64,000 bases of DNA from Anoplopoma fimbria. Taxonomy: Eukaryota; Chordata; Actinopteri; Perciformes; Anoplopomatidae. Below the pieces are notes generated by a model. That model had not been told where the DNA came from. It was given only the letters and a program-made list of their open reading frames with translations, and did not search any database. Positions 48,750 through 63,540 of this stretch are shown here, piece by piece (within the stretch, counting starts at the first letter, position 1; each line of letters begins with the position of its first letter). The DNA lies in NCBI RefSeq assembly GCF_027596085.1, contig NC_072450.1, positions 31,773,676-31,837,675 of the forward strand, given 5' to 3'. Both the position numbers and the translations under genes were made by a program.

Positions 48750-49138
48750 TGAAGCCGTGTGTCTTAAAGCTTGCATTCTCCGTTCTGACCATCAGGGGGC
48801 GACTCAGGTTCTATCGAAGTCTTTGAGAAAATGACTCTACTTCTTACTTGATTTATTCCCTCAGTAAACATTGTAAACATGAGTTTATGGTCTCAATCTC
48901 TAGTTTCTAGTCTTATTCAATACAGCATGATGTTCATTTTGTAAGTTATGGTCCATTTAAAGTCAAATAGAGCATAAAGCAGAGTATGCTTTATTTAAGT
49001 CACTCCTCCACATTCCCAATATGGCAAATTCTGTTCCTTGGTTGGAAAAAAAAACAACATGGCAGCACATGACATATTCCAAGATGGCGATGGCAAATAG
49101 CCGAACTACAGGCTTCATAACAGTAGTCCACAAACCAA
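48750..49138 (+). repeat. dispersed repeat, copy 2 of the close pair
   Basis: 48848-48993 matches 39046-39195. Around it, TCTGACCATCAGGGGGCGAC near 48783, CCAAGATGGCGATGGC near 49079 and CCACAAACCAATGGGGGACG near 49129 complete a unit well known in teleosts. It abuts the LINE end that follows. Confidence 0.7.
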
Positions 49139-49139
49139 T

Positions 49140-49850
49140 GGGGGACGTTCAGATGACTACGCCCTCTCCATGTTGTTCAATCGCCCCAAGTTCTCTCACA
49201 CAACTTCCCTTCTCCGTTCCCTACACTGGCTCCCTGCAGACGCATCCAGTTTAAGACTCTGGTGCTAGCCTACAGGGCAGTGAAAGGAACAGCTCCTTCC
49301 TATCTCCAGGCCTTGGTCAAGCCCACACCCCGCCCGACCACTCCTCTCTGCTGCCTCGGGGCGACTGGTTGCCCCGTCATCAGAGGTAACCGATCCACCC
49401 GGTCACAGCTTTTTCTGTCCTGGCCCCTCAGTGGTGGAATGAACTCCCCACTGACGTCAGGACAGCAGAGTCGCTGCCCATCTTTCGGCGCAGGCTGAAA
49501 ACTCACCTCTTCAAGAAATTGCACTCGTATTAGTTGTTGCACTTACTGTATTCGTATGAGTTCGCTGCACTTATTGAATTTGTATTTGTTTACTGCACTT
49601 ATCCTATTCGTAGTAGTTTGTAGCACTTACTATATTCGTATTAGTCTGTTGCAATTATTGTTTTCGTAGTAATTTGCCTCTGCACTATACTTTTGCTCTG
49701 GTTTATGCTTTAAGATGCTTGTTTAAGAAAGGAGATGCACTTATGACTTCTGGTGACTGGTAGTTCTCTTGAATACCTATGTTGAATACACTTCCTGTAA
49801 GTCGCTTTGGATAAAAGCGTCTGCTAAATGACTGTAATGTAATGTAAAAA
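49140..49850 (+). pseudogene. L2-type LINE, C-terminal end and 3' tail
   Basis: Across two frames it reads NRPKFSHTTSLLRSLHWLPA, then FKTLVLAYRAVKGTAPSYLQ (49253-49312), and then in another frame WWNELPTDVRTAESLPIFRR with KTHLFKKLHS to a stop near 49534. This is the tail of L2-clade ORF2. The 3' end GTAAGTCGCTTTGGATAAAA then GCGTCTGCTAAATGACTG at 49798-49838 is the conserved L2 stem-loop tail known from eel UnaL2, followed by (TGTAA)n. The RT core is absent, so the copy is 5' truncated, and at least one frameshift breaks it. Confidence 0.9.
49515..49690 (+). repeat. minisatellite of about 42 bp in the LINE 3' region
   Basis: The words GCACTTAC/TTATTC or TGCACTTATCCTATTCGTA recur four times with GTTTGT/GTCTGT spacers. 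Units are imperfect. It lies between the stop codon and the tail. Confidence 0.7.
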
Positions 49851-50076
49851 AATGTTGTTATATACAGTTTATGGTCCCTGGTCTGTTTCTGTTTCCGGGT
49901 TACTCCTGAGCTGTGACTTTATTAACATTTAACTAAAACTATGTTTTAGCCTTAACCAAAGCTGCTTAAACCATAATCACACACTAGGGGCTCAGTCTGT
50001 GAACCCTGGTCTCTAGTGTCCAAAAAACCTGCTCTTTGTGCAACACTCCCTCATACCTAAATGGCAGCATGAGGTA
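49851..50076. other. short non-coding stretch
   Basis: Nothing recognised between the LINE tail and the next element; it ends in the TA that element uses. Confidence 0.5.
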
Positions 50077-50630
50077 CCGTATTTTCCGCACTATAAGGCG
50101 CACTTAAAAGCCTTTAATTTTCTCAAAAAACGACAGTGCGCCTTATAATCCGGAGCGCCTTATATATGGATTAATTCTGGTTGTGTTTACTGACCTCGAA
50201 GCGGTGTTGTGTGGTACACGGCGCTCTGTCAACATGTTTCAGTACGACTTTGGTTAACTACAAAGCCGCACTGCAGCAGCATTGCCACCGTAGTTCGCGG
50301 AGTAATACATACTGTGCTTCACCATCACATTACAGTGTGTGTGTATAAGGACCAACATGGCTCCTGTCAAGAGACACGCTTACGACGCGGACTTCAAACT
50401 CAAGGCTGTCAGTCACGCAGGAGAACATGGGGATAGAGCAGCTGCGAGAGAATTCAACATTAATGAATCAATGGTACGGAAGTGGAGGAAGTTTGACTGA
50501 CTGACTGTTTTGTTTCGCTTAATGCGCCTTATAGTCCGGTGCGCCTTATATATGAAAAAAGATCGAAAATAGACCATTCATTGACAGTGCGCCTTATAAT
50601 CCAGTGCGCCCTATAGTGCGGAAAATACGG
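50077..50630 (+). mobile_element. 554-bp non-autonomous element, pogo/Tigger-like ends
   Basis: It is flanked by TA at 50075-50076 and 50631-50632. The ends CCGTATTTTCCGCACTATAA and its inverted form match with a single difference over about 27 bases. The word GTGCGCCTTATA is repeated several times near both ends, typical of transposase binding arrays. The only coding trace is the small HTH frame at 50357-50500. It would be moved by a transposase from elsewhere. Confidence 0.88.
50357..50500 (+). CDS. 47-residue HTH frame in the element
   Basis: The frame begins MAPVKRHAYDADFKLKAVSH and ends INESMVRKWRKFD before TGA. This is the helix-turn-helix of pogo/Jerky-type transposases, also used by host proteins such as POGK. 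The recognition helix part NESMVRKW is intact. The catalytic domain is missing, so this may be a truncated relic or, if expressed, a short DNA-binding peptide. It shows no stop or frameshift within the domain. Confidence 0.7.
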   Translation: MAPVKRHAYDADFKLKAVSHAGEHGDRAAAREFNINESMVRKWRKFD

Positions 50631-50639
50631 TAAGTATGT

Positions 50640-52319
50640 AATCCAAACAATATGTATGTGATTTAGATAAATTACATATCACAAAATTCTCTTTAGCATA
50701 TTTATTTTTTTAAGTCTATGAATCTACTGCTCTTTACTCCCACTTTTACATTATCTAATTATATCCATATGCCACAACATACAAAAAGCTTACTTTTAAT
50801 AATCTTCACTGCAGCTGCTAGTTCGCCTTATTGTGAGACAGTAAGACATTAACTGAACCTTACAGGATTCAGTCACATGACAGAGACGCTGCGGTGCGAG
50901 TCAAAATCCATTTGGCTGTGATTCAGTGGAAAAAAGCAGAATATCGAATCCGATTAAACTAATGAGGAACTTTATGAGGGAAAACATTCACACTGTACGT
51001 TGGCTGCAAACACATAAACATTTTGTCTATAATTAATTTCTCAACCTGCTTCAACTTTTTAATGTACTTGATAGAAGTCAACATGTTGATAATTATGTGT
51101 GCTGCAGTAAAAAAAAAAAAGAAAAAATCTATCACAGCAGCACAGATTTCACACAGGTACACGCTTATTCTTCGGTCGCGGCTCACATTAGCAGTCTTCA
51201 TTAGGTATGGAAGTTATGGAAAAATAAATCAATTCAACAGCATTCTCCACATTAGTAAGGTGCTTCTGCTGCCTGCTGTCTCATGGGAACGAGTGAGATG
51301 ATGGCTGCAAATTAATTTGTGACACTCCGAATTGATTTTCTAATCCCGCATGGTATTTGATAAATAACCCTTCAGAAAACGAACACCTCAGACGATAAAT
51401 ACAGTTATTATCTCTTGGAGGGATAATTAGTGCTTCCTGCAAAGACGGAGCACCCTTGGTCCTCTGCTGCACCGCTGCAACCCCAAACGTAACACAACTA
51501 ATACAAAGTTGCATTATTCAATGATCCACAAACAAAAGGAACATCACATTATTTCAGCTTCAGGTGATGCTGGGCCTCTGGTCACAGGTGGTGCGATACA
51601 ACAGAAGTGCAAACAGCAGCAGCTTTCCCAGAAGGTAGGGAAGTATTAACGGTAATATTTGGCCAATTATGAAGTGTGGTTCAAAGTGAAGTTATTAAAC
51701 TCACCTGAGGACACGTACTGACAATTGAATACGTTTCGGATGTTGACGTTAGGCCACTTTTCTCTGCTGCTACACTTGCATAAATGGACTTATTTATAAC
51801 GCCATTTCCTAGTTTGTTATTGTTTATTTGTTGGCACTGAGGGTATGAAGTCAAATTATCTTTAATGATCCCACTATCTTTCCGAGTTTTATGTAGTCCC
51901 TAAGTGACGTTTAGGTTCCACCACGGGGCCTTTGAAGTGGTTCAGTGGGACATAAGCAGAAAATATGAGTCACATTTTAATTTCATTCAGACTCCAAGAT
52001 TGAACCTGTATTAGTGACTTAACCTAACTTTGAGAACCCTTCTAGTCAACTGAAAATGTATTGGACCCACTTACTGTGTTTCCTATGAACTTGTATGATT
52101 GAATTAACATCTTCAGGCCAAGTGGATAAAATTCAACTTGGTCATATGTTGGGCAATTTGCCTAATTAGCATATTAAGCTAATTGTCAGTTAATATAAAG
52201 AAGAAAATCCCAAAATCCTCACAGCATACAAACACAGACATAGACTAGAAACATAAACTGTGATTACTTTTCTAAGTGTTCCTGATTTTAAACTTATGTT
52301 TTCTTTATTTATAAGTCGT
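50640..52319. other. unique non-coding stretch
   Basis: 51020-51430 holds many AATTAATTT, TCTAATCCCG and GATAATTAGTG words without simple repeats and is a candidate regulatory part. No gene recognised. Confidence 0.45.
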
Positions 52320-52363
52320 TCATGGTACTTTAACCAGAGATATTTCTGGTTAAAGTACCATGA
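52320..52363. repeat. perfect 19-bp hairpin with 6-base loop
   Basis: TCATGGTACTTTAACCAGA (52320-52338) and its exact reverse complement (52345-52363) flank GATATT. There are no mismatches. It is not at the end of a recognised element. It could be a fold-back from replication slippage or a small RNA hairpin, but it is short for a microRNA precursor. Confidence 0.9.
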
Positions 52364-54368
52364 GTGAGTGATACACATTTTACGGTCAGTCTCTCCAGGA
52401 AGACATACATAGTGTGGCATTTGGTCGTCCACACAAAGAGTGACAGAAATAGTTGTGTAAAAATTTGAGAGGGAAGTTCAAATCCTAGCAACATGTCTTA
52501 GCAGCATTAGACAACCTGGCCAGTTGATGCATGAACTGTGTGTGAATGAGTTCAGGAAGTTCAGAAATTGTTGCTCACAGCTCCCCCAGGAGGTGTTCCT
52601 GAAGCAGTTTGACAATCCGACAAGCACTTTGATGACATATACTGGCCCCCAGAAGATCTAGCTACACAAAGAAAACTCTTAGGGTTGCTTTCTGATTATT
52701 ATCTCCCGTCAGTGTTATCGGTGCACCTGCAGCCGGAGCAGTGACCAGGTTCCAGCTAAATGATCAAACTCTGCAGCAAGATGTCCTCAAATAGTCTCGG
52801 TTGGCTAATGTGGTTTCATTCAGGGGTTCTTGATATGAAAAGGTTTTCAGTAGTTGGTATATGGACTTTGCACCATTTCAAAAATTCATAGAAAAGAATT
52901 TCAATTTTGCCGGTTTCGACATGCTGAGATTTAGCATTTTCGATCCGCCCTGCAAAATAATACTTATCATTCTGGTAAGGACTTTTGCCATAATGCCAAA
53001 TTAGTGTGTCTGATGCCTCCCCATCACGGCCGACTTTACTTTCCCCCTCTGTGTTCTGCAAAGTAGGAGGCAGAGAGGCTGTGAGGGGCTTTGTCCAAGT
53101 GGAATGGAGCCTCGCTGACAGTATGGCATTCACTCTAAATGTAAATGAGAGGGTTTTAGGAGTGCAGTGGTCAGGTAACATACGCCTACAGTAGAACGTG
53201 CTTCTTTAGTCAGGTCTCAAAGACGACAAATGCTGTTACCAAGCAGGAGGCCCGCCGATTGCCATCGCACTCTAATGTCATACATAAAACACATGCAGTA
53301 AGGACGGGGAGGCACATGCATTCGAGGGCAGGGACACTTGAGTACACAGTGGCAAACAATAAGGCACCTAAATAAATACAATGTACCTTAGCCACATATT
53401 TGCAAATACACAAAGTACATACAAAAATACAATTGGCAAAATCCTTCACGCAGAGAGTCAGCAGATTAAAACACAGCCAGACCTCTAGAATCTTCAGCTC
53501 ACAGCAGGCAGGTAGAAGACAACAGCTGCTTATTCCTGTTTTGGTTCAAATCAACTGCTAACTATTTCTTCTACTGCATCACATATACAAATCACAACAC
53601 CCTTTTATTATATTTCTTTAATGGCTTGGTTGGTTGGACCGTTCGCTTTTAGAGTATTTTATCTTGTCGTTTGCATTCTTGATTATTCACAAAAAACTAA
53701 TTGAAATGACCCGGTGAATCCATTAGAGAGCTGCTCTAACTTAAAAATAAACTCACTTCAGGATGCTCCAATTTTGAGAGTTCAAACACTCTTCAAAAAG
53801 AAACCTTGCACTGTATTGACTGCAATACAAGAAAGATTGCATGATATGACATTTCAAAATAACTGGGAAGAATTATAAAAACCCACTGTGTACTGCATGT
53901 ACATTAATCTATGTGGAAAAAAAGATTTTCGAAAGCATCTATTTAAAGTCAGTTTCTCAGGTTTTCTGTAAAGCAGTACATCTGTTCAGCAAGAGGCATT
54001 TTGCTATTGATTTATGGAAAATCAAGCTTACTTAACATTGCATTTCAATTATATTATCATATATTGTATTTCGGCTTTCAATGCGACTGAATAACATAGT
54101 ATAGTATAAAACATTGGGAGCATCATGCAGCACCATTCTCATATATTCTATTTTATGTTAAGAAAAACACAAGCCAAGTCAACTCCAAATGCACCAAACT
54201 TTCTTATCCATCCAAATTTGCACTAACCCAGGTGTGCTTAATGATTAATTTCATCGGATCATAAATTGGAGGCGTGTGGCCGATTGTTTATTATTACTTA
54301 GGTAAGGCCCTCTAATCAATATATTGGGGGAGTTGTCTTGCCTCAGAGAGATGCCACAAAAAAAGGCT

Positions 54369-54370
<2 letters not shown>
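52364..54370. other. non-coding stretch
   Basis: No gene or known repeat. Opposed frames at 52816-53194 show no family features. Confidence 0.5.
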
Positions 54371-54400
<30 letters not shown>

Positions 54401-54448
54401 AAGAAGAAGAAGAAGAAGAAGAAGAAGAAGAAGAAGAAGAAGAAGAAA
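54371..54448. repeat. (GAA)n trinucleotide tract, about 26 units
   Basis: An almost uninterrupted AAG/GAA run, all purine on this strand. Confidence 0.97.
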
Positions 54449-55344
54449 ACCTTCAGCCGTAGTGATATTGAGGTACTTAAATACTTTGTTTAAATAAATC
54501 TGGCCTTACAGGAAAATCCCAAAGCATCGAAGCAGTATGGAAGCCATTCAAAAGCTGAACACATGCATTATCATCTAAGAGTTTTATAGTCTTAATTGGG
54601 ATCAATGGACCAATAGTATTTATTTAATATCCCTATCATTTGAATTACTCCAAAACAGATAGCAATCTAAAGTTGATTATACTATATGAATTCAATTTTA
54701 TTACTTTCAAGAAATTCAAAAGTAATGTTTCCTTGCGTTGGACCAACGTAATGTGTTGACTGTGTCTAGTTTTTTTTTTCTTATCTTGCTAAGAGGGCTT
54801 TCCACCAATCTCTCGTAACAATCTCTCTTACCCAAGAGAATGGCAAAAATAAGAAAACATTGGTGAATCCCAAAAAATCAATGGGTACTCTCGAAATGAG
54901 AACAAATGATTGATATAATTCCTGCAGTAAGTAAGGTCAGGTCAGGTTAAATTTGTTCCTAACCTTTCCATTATCCAACTCTTTGGAAAGATGATGTCAT
55001 CATTCTTGCAAGATCCTGATTCAGACAAAAACACTGCACTCTTATGATCATTGAAAGAAGTGCACAAACAGATCTGAAATGCAGCTTAAATTATGGTTTG
55101 GAATCATTTCTACATTGAACTCGTTGAGACATATGAGGCAGCTTTGTGAACAGAACATTTTTTTTATGCATTCAATGTGATGACATATCATTGTAGAAAT
55201 GGAATGTTTCCTCCCTAATGACAGGGAAGTGATATGAGTGTATACTGTATTCTTGCATTTACACCATCTGCCATTTACCTCCAATGATCCTAGATTTGGT
55301 AGCAGAAATGCTATTTCTTTGTTTAGCTCCATTCATTCACCTTT
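54449..55344. other. non-coding stretch
   Basis: No gene or repeat recognised. Confidence 0.5.
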
Positions 55345-55500
55345 TTATCCAGTTTCTGTACTTGCTTATTTCGATTCAGGATCAATAGGAGGCTGTACCT
55401 CACACAGCCGGGATTTTTTACAAATGAAAAACATCCTGGACGGATCACCAGTCCATCTCAGGGTTAACAGATATAGACAGACAAACATTCATACTCTCAA
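55345..55500 (+). repeat. diverged copy of the 13940 repeat type
   Basis: GGCTGTACCTCACACAGCCG, CTGGACGGATCACCAGTCCA, TCTCAGGGTTAACAGATA and AGACAGACAAACATTCATAC follow the order of a common fish repeat (the block after its AGGCGGGGTA words). Heavily mutated. Confidence 0.55.
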
Positions 55501-55604
55501 CTATGCTATAGTTTTGAGTTTACAGGTCTAACTTCCATATCATTGGCTGATTTTTATTGTATGATAAATCAAACATGCTACCAATGTGTTAGCAGCCGCT
55601 TTTT

Positions 55605-55800
55605 CTTCCAGAGTCTAAATACATTTTTGGTCTGCATATGTCGTCTGCATGGGTCGTCTTTATTCATCACACTTAACTCAACCATTGATACACTAATCTA
55701 CATAAAATAATATGAAGTTAGATATAGATTTAAATGCAAATCGATGAGATAGTAGCACCTTGGCAAAATAACAATAAAGCCAATTAGTATATTAAGTTGA
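55605..55800 (+). repeat. dispersed repeat, relative of 58080-58190
   Basis: GAGTCTAAATACATTTTTGG, TCTGCATATG, GATTTAAATGCAAA and GGCAAAATAAC occur in the same order in both places with different spacing. Confidence 0.65.
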
Positions 55801-56169
55801 GCTTGACTCTTGAAACTTTTTTTTTGTACTGTCATGTTTTTAATCTTGAAAATATAAACGGTCATACAATGATGTTACTAATATGCCCATATTAGCTGGG
55901 CTTTAGCCACTTTCCATTGCAAATAACTGGCAACACTGTAACTACCTAGCTACTCTGTTGAGTGAGTGAGGGGTAGGAATGCTAGCACACTTCAGCCAGT
56001 CTGATAGCATAGTTAGCTCTGGCCGACCAGACATAGTAACAATATTATCTCATAGACCACACTGGCTGTGGGTTTGACAGTGTTGTTTTATGAGAAAATG
56101 TAACAACTGATAAAGCTGTTGGATTGTTGAATGTGTGGGACGGTCACAGAAGACTCAATGCCATCACCA

Positions 56170-56249
56170 TTGTAAAGCCCTCTGAGGCAAATTTGTAATT
56201 TGTGATTCTGGGCTATACAAAATAAACTGAATTGAATTGAATTGAATTG
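56170..56249 (+). repeat. 5'-truncated copy of the 30590-30670 retroelement tail
   Basis: It is identical by eye to the tail of the element in the LINE at 28440-31352, from TTGTAAAGCCCTCTGAGGC through AAATAAACTG to (AATTG)n. Only about 80 bases were inserted, as is usual for target-primed retroelements. Confidence 0.85.
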
Positions 56250-57165
56250 TAGACAACAAATGACAACAAAGGCACAGGAGTTACTAATGATGACTCAGTT
56301 CTATTCAAGTGTCCCAGTAAGTTATGACAGTGTGGCAGTGAGCCAGCCTGCACAATACCAGGACCCTGAATCCAAAGCAGCCAGAGGGAATTTAGTCATT
56401 TTTCATTTACACCCGTGCTTTCCCAACTGTGACATAAAATGTCTTCAGTGGAAAATATTGTAGCCCTCTCTTGGAAAAAGCTGTATAGCTGCTAAGTTTT
56501 AGCTGACTTTTAAAAAAATACAGCAAATCAAACTGTAAACTATACGTCTAATTGCTGATAATAAAGATTCAGAATGTCAATAAATAAGTTTTTAAAGGGA
56601 TTTTATGGACATAAATGTTATGTAAGTATCTTCATGTATCATTTGTTGACAGGGAAATTTACAGCGCTCTGATCCACTAACTCTGGAACTGAGAGCAAAC
56701 CCTGCTGATACATGCAAAGCCGTGGAATCTGTATGTGCTGCAAAAATGAAGAAAAGATTAAAACAAATGTTCACAAAGCAGTGCAGAAGGTTGGCTTCCA
56801 AAGAGCAGAGTGAAGTTTTGAAGCAGAAGAGAGAGGGGGGGCTGGCAGGCAGGGCCACAACCTTAACTGCAGGTGTGTTCCTGCTGAGGGGAGGGCGGGG
56901 CACGGCGTGGGGGTAATGGAGGGGCCGAGCCAGGTAGGAGGCAGGCATGCGGAGCCAGCAGAGGGATGCGCTTGTACGCACCTTGTGTGTGTGTTTGTGT
57001 GTGTCGACCAAAGGAGAGAATGGGCACCTGAACACACGCAGCACCTCCCTGAGGCGGATGGTAGGGGGTTGAGTGGCAGCAAACCGCCTTCCAGTCTCCA
57101 TCAGAGCACCACCTGCAGGAGAGGAACATCCAGGACACACACACACTGTGTCCATGGGCACACAA

Positions 57166-57170
<5 letters not shown>
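56250..57170. other. non-coding stretch with GC-rich part
   Basis: 56860-57160 is GC-rich for this window, with long overlapping frames on both strands, all running into the (CA)n that follows. No family features. Confidence 0.5.

Positions 57171-57212
<42 letters not shown>
57171..57212. repeat. (CA)n microsatellite
   Basis: About 20 units, preceded by imperfect CA words from 57135. Confidence 0.95.
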
Positions 57213-57214
<2 letters not shown>

Positions 57215-57787
57215 CTGAGGCCTCCTCTGGGCACGTTTTCTTCAGACTGAGAATTTGTAGACCGTCCTTCCTTCTTTGGCCCATTGGACTGTAGAAGAAT
57301 TTGAACTTGCAAAGAGGACGTACATAGCACCTAGTATGAAGAAAACAAATTCCCCAACATAAACAGCCTGTGGCTAATCTTCGAAGGCTCATATCAAAGT
57401 CCTTTGAGTATCAAATTCAAACACAAGCTTGTTGTGCCATGCTGTCAAATGAATAATCTGTATTAAGGTAGCTCTCAGAGACCAAAAAAAGAAAAAAAAA
57501 TGGCAAGGAATAGAGGAAATCAAGACCCTGAATATTACAGCCCAGTCGCCAGGAGAAAATGTTGGCATTGGACCTTTCTGCAAACCACAGATAAGTTATA
57601 TGCAGACTTTTTTCATTTGGACATTTTTGCAGATGGGCAAAGCATTCAAACAAATTATAACAAGCAATGCACAGAGCAAGTGACACAGTATGTGGAGCGT
57701 CTGTTACTGAAAGGTGCAGGCTTTAATTACGAGTTTCAACAGTAAAGTCCACTGGGGTAGGGTGGGATGAGCCAAGCATGAGGACCA
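57213..57787. other. non-coding stretch
   Basis: No gene recognised. An 81-codon plus-strand frame at 57500-57745 has no identifiable domain. Confidence 0.45.
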
Positions 57788-58200
57788 AGCACGCCGTTAT
57801 GAGATGTTGTTACTCCTGTAAGTCAGGGGCTGTTGTTATTTATTAACGTTAGTTACGTTGCTAAGGAACAAAGGACATTTAATGTAATGTACCATGTGAA
57901 ACCAAAAGCATACACAGGACTTTAACACAGCAGAACGCCGTTATGCAGTGTTGTTACTCTTGTTACAGAACGTCCGCCAGGGGCTGTTGTTATTTATTAA
58001 CGTTAGTTACGTTGCTAAGGAACAAAGGACATTTACCAGGAGATCTCTTTTCGTGTACCATGTGAAACCAAAAGTACATTTTGAGTCTAAATACATTTTT
58101 GTCTGCATATGGTACTTAACATTCATTTCACTTGTCAAGTTAGCGATTTAAATGCAAAGACAGTCCACACACGGCAAAATAACGCCAATTGTTATTTATT
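57788..58200 (+). repeat. dispersed repeat with a 152-bp tandem duplication
   Basis: The block with GGGGCTGTTGTTATTTATTA, ACGTTAGTTACGTTGCTAAG and GTACCATGTGAAACCAAAAG occurs at about 57788-57911 and again at 57940-58075, offset by 152 bases. The second copy continues into the part shared with 55605-55800. Copies are very similar, so the duplication is fairly young. Confidence 0.8.
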
Positions 58201-61929
<3,729 letters not shown>

Positions 61930-62400
61930 TACTTAGTTTTTAGATTTACTTGGTTAAGTTTAGGCAACAGAACTACTTGGTTTGGCTTAGGAAAAGATCC
62001 AGATTTGGGCTACAAGGAATGTGCTTGCTGTCTTCCGTAAATTATGCAAGAAAGGTAAAAGTAAATTCAGTCAACACTGACCGGGTTTATCGCGGGACAC
62101 GTACACTGGCTGCCTGCATTAGTGCTTCTCCTTAGGCATATTGACGCAAATGGGTTTGACAAAGGAGTTAGCTTAAAAGCCCGGTGCGTCTCATACAGAT
62201 GTTAAAGGGTCCCTCGGTGCATCTGCATCAGGCGCTGAGGGGCACTGACCGAGGGTCGGTATTGGAAAAGATGTGATGGAGAACGGGCTGAATATTCATT
62301 CTCCTTTTAGCTCGCTTTAGGTGCTAAATGCTCCACTATATTCACCGGCTAGCTGCTAACTCTTGTGAAATCGGTGAAAAGTAATGATAATGGTAAAGTT
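61930..62400 (+). repeat. cluster of dispersed fish repeat pieces
   Basis: 61960-62005 is the TTTAGGCAACAGAACTACTT core. 62180-62270 is the GC-rich GAGGGGCACTGACCGAGG piece. 62320-62400 (GGTGCTAAATGCTCCACTAT, CACCGGCTAGCTGCTAAC) is a third type related to 45210. Their close spacing may reflect one composite element. Confidence 0.5.
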
Positions 62401-63392
62401 GCAGACAGGAAAACTTCATCAATCAGCTGGAAAAAAAAAAGCTGCAAATCTAGAGAAGAAGAGCTAAGGCCACTGCAGAGCTCGTTAAAGTCCTAAATGG
62501 GTTTATCAATCCCTTTCACAGTCATTTGATCCACTGTTGTAATAGAACATTGATTATAGCTGCTTTAGATGCCACTGTGCATGTTGTGGAATGAGATTGT
62601 AAAGACACTATATATGTATGAGGCTAACTGTGTAAAACTGTGTACAGGTTTATCAATTTACCCAATGTGAGCCCCACTTGAGATTATTATCATTGATGAA
62701 AATATGTCATCCCATTGACCATATGGGAACATTTTTTATTCACAAAGTCCAGCTCATCTGCCGCGAGGGCTGTGCTGATCAGAGGGCGATATATTGCATC
62801 AATCACTCATGGGAGTCCTGTGAATTAATTCCAGCACACTAAATATGCAACACATTGCATTTATTATTGATAACTACAGTCAACTAATGTAAGCTACCTG
62901 GGATGTAATAAAAGTCTGCTTTCATGGGGAGAGTGACCTGAAAATACATGTATTATACCACTGATCATCGGGGTGAACAAAGTGGGTCCCTTTGTACTAA
63001 TAATTCAATAGTACACCTATGTACAGTGATATTAATTAGTCGTTTTCATACATCTGGATCCTGCAGCTCGAATATAACCTTCCTCAGAGCAGTATAGATG
63101 TAGATAGTATAGATCTAGATAGATATAGGTAGTATAGCAGTATAGATGTAGTTACATTGGTAATGTACCCGGTTTAAATGTGAGCCATCACTGTTAGGGC
63201 ATAGAGAGATGCACTCACAGCCCCGGAATCTGAGCAGTAAGGGCTGTTGCATTGCACCTTCATATCTTTTATTATTTAGAGGGAAAGCTCACATGGATCC
63301 TCCAAATTCTGTCACAAATAAAAAATAATGAAGCTTGAGGAAGTTCCAGTCAGGAAAACTCTCTTCACACTTGCATTCATGAACAAATATCT

Positions 63393-63393
<1 letters not shown>
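62401..63393. other. non-coding stretch
   Basis: A degenerate GATA-like low-complexity stretch lies at 63090-63150. No gene recognised. Confidence 0.5.

Positions 63394-63436
<43 letters not shown>
63394..63436. repeat. (CT)n microsatellite
   Basis: About 21 CT units. Confidence 0.95.
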
Positions 63437-63438
<2 letters not shown>

Positions 63439-63540
63439 AGCTTCTACTCTATCAGCTGATTGTGGGCGTTCACTTTTAAGTTAACGGTTTCCCTTAACCA
63501 ATCACATCATTGCTGTCAAATGTAAAACTGTTCTCCTCTC

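Noticed and set aside
48783..48802. CTCF-like CCATCAGGGGGCGA in the repeat
   Set aside because: Two mismatches to the core, at positions 4 and 14, so not listed as a site.
48361..48834. 157-codon plus-strand open frame
   Set aside because: It lies across two dispersed repeats and its composition is that of pyrimidine-rich repeat DNA.
56592..57392. 266-codon minus-strand open frame
   Set aside because: It runs through the (CA)n tract as Cys-Val repeats, overlaps other long frames and has no recognisable domain.
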